From positions 1 to 35,068 of the forward strand of contig JAKLFM010000033.1 of the NCBI GenBank assembly GCA_022711175.1: 35,068 bases of DNA, written 5' to 3'. The position numbers and the translations under genes were made by a program. The notes below the pieces were generated by a model. The model was given only the letters and a program-made list of their open reading frames with translations. It was not told where the DNA came from and did no database searches. This document shows, piece by piece, positions 32,926 through 35,068 of this stretch (position 1 is its first letter; the number at the start of each line of letters is the position of its first letter). Source of the DNA: Bacteroidota bacterium (lineage in GTDB: Bacteria > Bacteroidota > Bacteroidia > Bacteroidales > UBA4417).

Positions 32926-34854
32926 CTATTTTATCTTCTCAACTGAAAGTTTCATTTCATCAACCAGGAAATTTTCTTTCCCTTTGTTCCAGATATAGGT
33001 TTTCAGAACAGCTCCGTTATCCGGCTTTTCCGGCAGAGTAAATGTCTGCCTTACTTTATACCATCCAAAAGCATCAGCATAGTCCCTGATCAATGCTCCT
33101 TTCCAGATCAACGGTTCGTTTCCGGGTATTTCGAGCGATACAACAAATACAGCTGCAGTTGGCAATTTGTCAAAATACACCCATGCATCGGATACTACGC
33201 GCAAATTTTGTTGAAAATCAATACCCTGCAAAGGTATTTTAATGTTCGGACCATATTCCATCACCGAATCGATGCTGAAAGAGCCAGAACCGTGCTGAGT
33301 ATTCAGTTGATTTATCTTTTCAGGAGGAACATCGGGTTGCGCTTCATCAAAAGTTTTTAACGACGTTGAGATCACCTGATCAGCCTGATAGCTGGTTGCC
33401 GGTTTATTCCTGGCAAAAAGAGTAAAGGAAGACAATCCTTCATAATCCTTATTATCAACAATATACGGGTATGACGCCATGATCATATCTACAGCCTCGG
33501 GCGGTGATGGTTTCGTCCATGAATAGCTTAAATAAGCAGTTCCGCAATTCCGTACCAGCCGTCCCAGTGATTCAAGGCTGTCGGCAGTAATGTTTGTCAT
33601 GTCCAGTGTAATACTATCTTGTTGCCTGTCAAAGTAATACTGCAGATAATAAGGATTGTTGGCGCTCACTACATTGGTCAAATTTTTATACCCATAAGTT
33701 TTTGATGCTTGCGAAATACGGGCAGCCACATCTTTAAATTCACCAAAATGCTGTTTGTGATAATACCTGCCATATACAACGGTTGAAAATATTCCTGCCA
33801 GTAAAAAGAGCGCTAAAATTGCTGAATGTAAGCGTGTTAGCTTTTCTCCGGCAAATGAGAAAATAAAAAGAAGCAGAAACGGGAAAGAAAATATCAGCAC
33901 CGGATGTTGCAGAACCGGGTTAACCGCGAGGCTGTAAATATAACCAGTCAGCATTGGAGCCAGAAAAAAAACGAGCATCAACACCCTGAACTTGTTACAT
34001 GTCAGGTTATTACGGTTCAACCAGGCAAGTATCGCCGCGACCATGATAGAAATCACGAGCAACCACCACTGGTTATTGAAAATGAAAACAAGATGATCCG
34101 GGATCCAGGAGGGCGAAGGCTTGCCGAGCCATAACCCTACTCCTTTATATGTAAGGTGATTAAGCGTAATATACAGGTGAGGCAGGAAGAGCAGACAAGC
34201 AAGCAACCCGGCGATTATATATTGGGGCAATCTGTTTCTTTTAACTATAAAAACACCTGCTATTCCAACAATTACAGCCAAAAGAAAACTGAAATAATGA
34301 TTGTACATGCACAAAACCACGCCAAGCGTGAAACCTGCAAGATTCAAGTATCGCTTTTTGGCTGGTTCAGTGTCAGTGTTTTCGATAACCCTGATCCAAA
34401 ACCATGTCATCAACAGGCCAAAAAACAAACCTGATCCGTAGGGCCGGGCAATCTGACTATACAGCAGCGGGAACTCAAGAAAGGTTAGCGCCGTGGCCGC
34501 AAACAATCCGGCCACTTCTCCAAACAAGCGTTTGCCAATAAGGAAAGCAAGAAGCACCGAAAATATCCCAAAGATAACGAATGGCAGGCGCAACGATGCT
34601 TCGGTGACGCCAAACAGTTTTACCCAATACCACAGCATAACCTGGATGCCTCCGGGATGACCGTCAACATAAAAACCCTTGTCAACCAACTCATGAAATG
34701 TATTGAACCTTAGGCGGTTAATTGCACTTAACTCGTCGTTTGAAAACGAAAACGCGGCGTAATGGTAGAAACGCAGTATGGATGCAACTACCAGCAGGAA
34801 AATCAGCCACAGATAAACCGGATCTATACGCTGAAAGGATTTTGATTGTGGCAT
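32926..34854 (-). CDS. Membrane glycosyltransferase of the GT39/ArnT-PMT type
   Basis: About 642 residues from the ATG at 34854. The longer frame to 34995 would overlap the gene fragment to its right, so I reject it. An N-terminal helix (DPVYLWLIFLLVVASILRFY) leads to a first periplasmic loop with the acidic pair Asp40-Glu41 in FSNDELSAINRL, the catalytic position of polyprenyl-phosphate-dependent GT-C enzymes. Then come GHPGG, RLPFVIFGIFSVLLAFLIGK and about ten more helices, and a soluble C-terminal domain of about 230 residues with a jelly-roll-like end (WYKVRQTFTLPEKPDNGAV). Such enzymes move a sugar from undecaprenyl- or dolichyl-type phosphate carriers onto lipid A, protein or glycans on the periplasmic side. 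Acceptor and donor are unknown. It is followed by the MORN_2 lipoprotein gene. Confidence 0.85.
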   Translation of the reverse strand: MPQSKSFQRIDPVYLWLIFLLVVASILRFYHYAAFSFSNDELSAINRLRFNTFHELVDKGFYVDGHPGGIQVMLWYWVKLFGVTEASLRLPFVIFGIFSVLLAFLIGKRLFGEVAGLFAATALTFLEFPLLYSQIARPYGSGLFFGLLMTWFWIRVIENTDTEPAKKRYLNLAGFTLGVVLCMYNHYFSFLLAVIVGIAGVFIVKRNRLPQYIIAGLLACLLFLPHLYITLNHLTYKGVGLWLGKPSPSWIPDHLVFIFNNQWWLLVISIMVAAILAWLNRNNLTCNKFRVLMLVFFLAPMLTGYIYSLAVNPVLQHPVLIFSFPFLLLFIFSFAGEKLTRLHSAILALFLLAGIFSTVVYGRYYHKQHFGEFKDVAARISQASKTYGYKNLTNVVSANNPYYLQYYFDRQQDSITLDMTNITADSLESLGRLVRNCGTAYLSYSWTKPSPPEAVDMIMASYPYIVDNKDYEGLSSFTLFARNKPATSYQADQVISTSLKTFDEAQPDVPPEKINQLNTQHGSGSFSIDSVMEYGPNIKIPLQGIDFQQNLRVVSDAWVYFDKLPTAAVFVVSLEIPGNEPLIWKGALIRDYADAFGWYKVRQTFTLPEKPDNGAVLKTYIWNKGKENFLVDEMKLSVEKIK

Positions 34855-34891
34855 AATAGCAGTTTGGTAGGGAATTTTTAGGAATGCCGGT

Positions 34892-35068
34892 TCATTTTTT
34901 GGGAAGCAAAGGTAACAATCGCACGCATACATCATCGGCCATAAGTTGTTCATCACCTTGTGGAAGGTAGAAATAAACCAACAGGGTATCAACATCGATG
35001 TGTGGGGGCAAAACGGCCTCGTGCAACAATTCTACCCATCTGCCTTTCTCGTTTATACTCCTCAGATA
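34892..35068 (-). CDS. C-terminal fragment of a second GT39-type protein (probable tandem paralogue)
   Basis: The minus strand is open from the right edge for 58 codons to a TGA at 34892-34894, 37 bp before the GT39 start. It lacks a start codon because the gene begins outside the window. The fragment contains RWVELLHEAVLPPHIDVDTL, then VYFYLPQGDEQLMADDVCVR. This mirrors the end of the neighbouring GT39 protein, where WYKVRQTFTLPEKPDNGAV is followed by KTYIWNKGKENFLVDEMKLS, in the order of aromatic, LP, hydrophobic-Y, G and acidic residues. I infer a tandem paralogue or at least a shared C-terminal jelly-roll domain. The identity of the catalytic part cannot be seen. Confidence 0.6.
   Translation of the reverse strand, partial: YLRSINEKGRWVELLHEAVLPPHIDVDTLLVYFYLPQGDEQLMADDVCVRLLPLLPKK

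Noticed and set aside
34855..34995. N-terminal extension of the GT39 protein to 34995
   Set aside because: It overlaps the open frame ending at 34892, which resembles a GT39 C-terminus, and the hydrophobic start is well formed from the ATG at 34854.

Overview
The window is a stretch of a Bacteroidota chromosome, probably from an uncultured or environmental Bacteroidales-type lineage. The evidence is a type IX secretion sorting tail on a CotH-like protein, matches to the Bacteroidota -7 promoter element TAnnTTTG upstream of several genes, a very large TamB-domain protein divergent from tsaD, a BatA-type von Willebrand protein, WG-repeat and MORN_2 lipoproteins, and an AraC-type regulator fused to TPRs and a membrane helix. 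I see no rRNA, tRNA, CRISPR array, transposase or phage gene. All intergenic gaps are under about 210 bp.

Layout: (1) 1-5000 holds the tail of an acyl-CoA synthetase, a small membrane protein, a two-gene unit (lipoprotein, then WG-repeat protein) on the minus strand, and the TPR/AraC regulator. (2) 5091-8050 is a two-gene plus-strand operon: a TonB-dependent receptor carrying both halves of the OprC-type copper site (CxxxM and HxM), translationally coupled to an MbnP-like lipoprotein. It reads as an outer-membrane copper acquisition module. (3) 8148-13970 holds the TamB-like protein, divergent tsaD, and ppnP. (4) 14112-22852, all on the minus strand, holds an unknown lipoprotein, an A-type flavoprotein (FprA), the topoisomerase IV A subunit, a BatA/VWA membrane protein and a secreted CotH-family protein. 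(5) 22910-30616 is a complete phosphate-starvation locus read right to left: phosphate-type porin, pstS, pstC, pstA, pstB, phoU, phoB, phoR. (6) 30770-35068 holds a hexameric glutamate dehydrogenase, a MORN_2 lipoprotein, a GT39 glycosyltransferase, and at the right edge the tail of what looks like a second copy of that glycosyltransferase.

The phosphate locus is the best integrated unit. The porin would pass phosphate across the outer membrane, PstS would bind it, PstCAB would import it, and PhoU/PhoR/PhoB would sense and regulate. The porin gene and pstS each have three TTAA(C)-type direct repeats at an exact 11-bp period, lying the same 29 bp from a TTTG -7 element. This looks like a PhoB box resembling the TTAACA-type boxes of other phyla. 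PstC carries a roughly 100-residue periplasmic insertion that resembles a piece of PstS itself.

Other points of interest are a GTTTRAA heptad repeat placed immediately before the start codons of two unrelated genes (fprA and pstB), NAD-type cofactor residues in the glutamate dehydrogenase, and a TamB gene with no usable ATG upstream of its membrane anchor.
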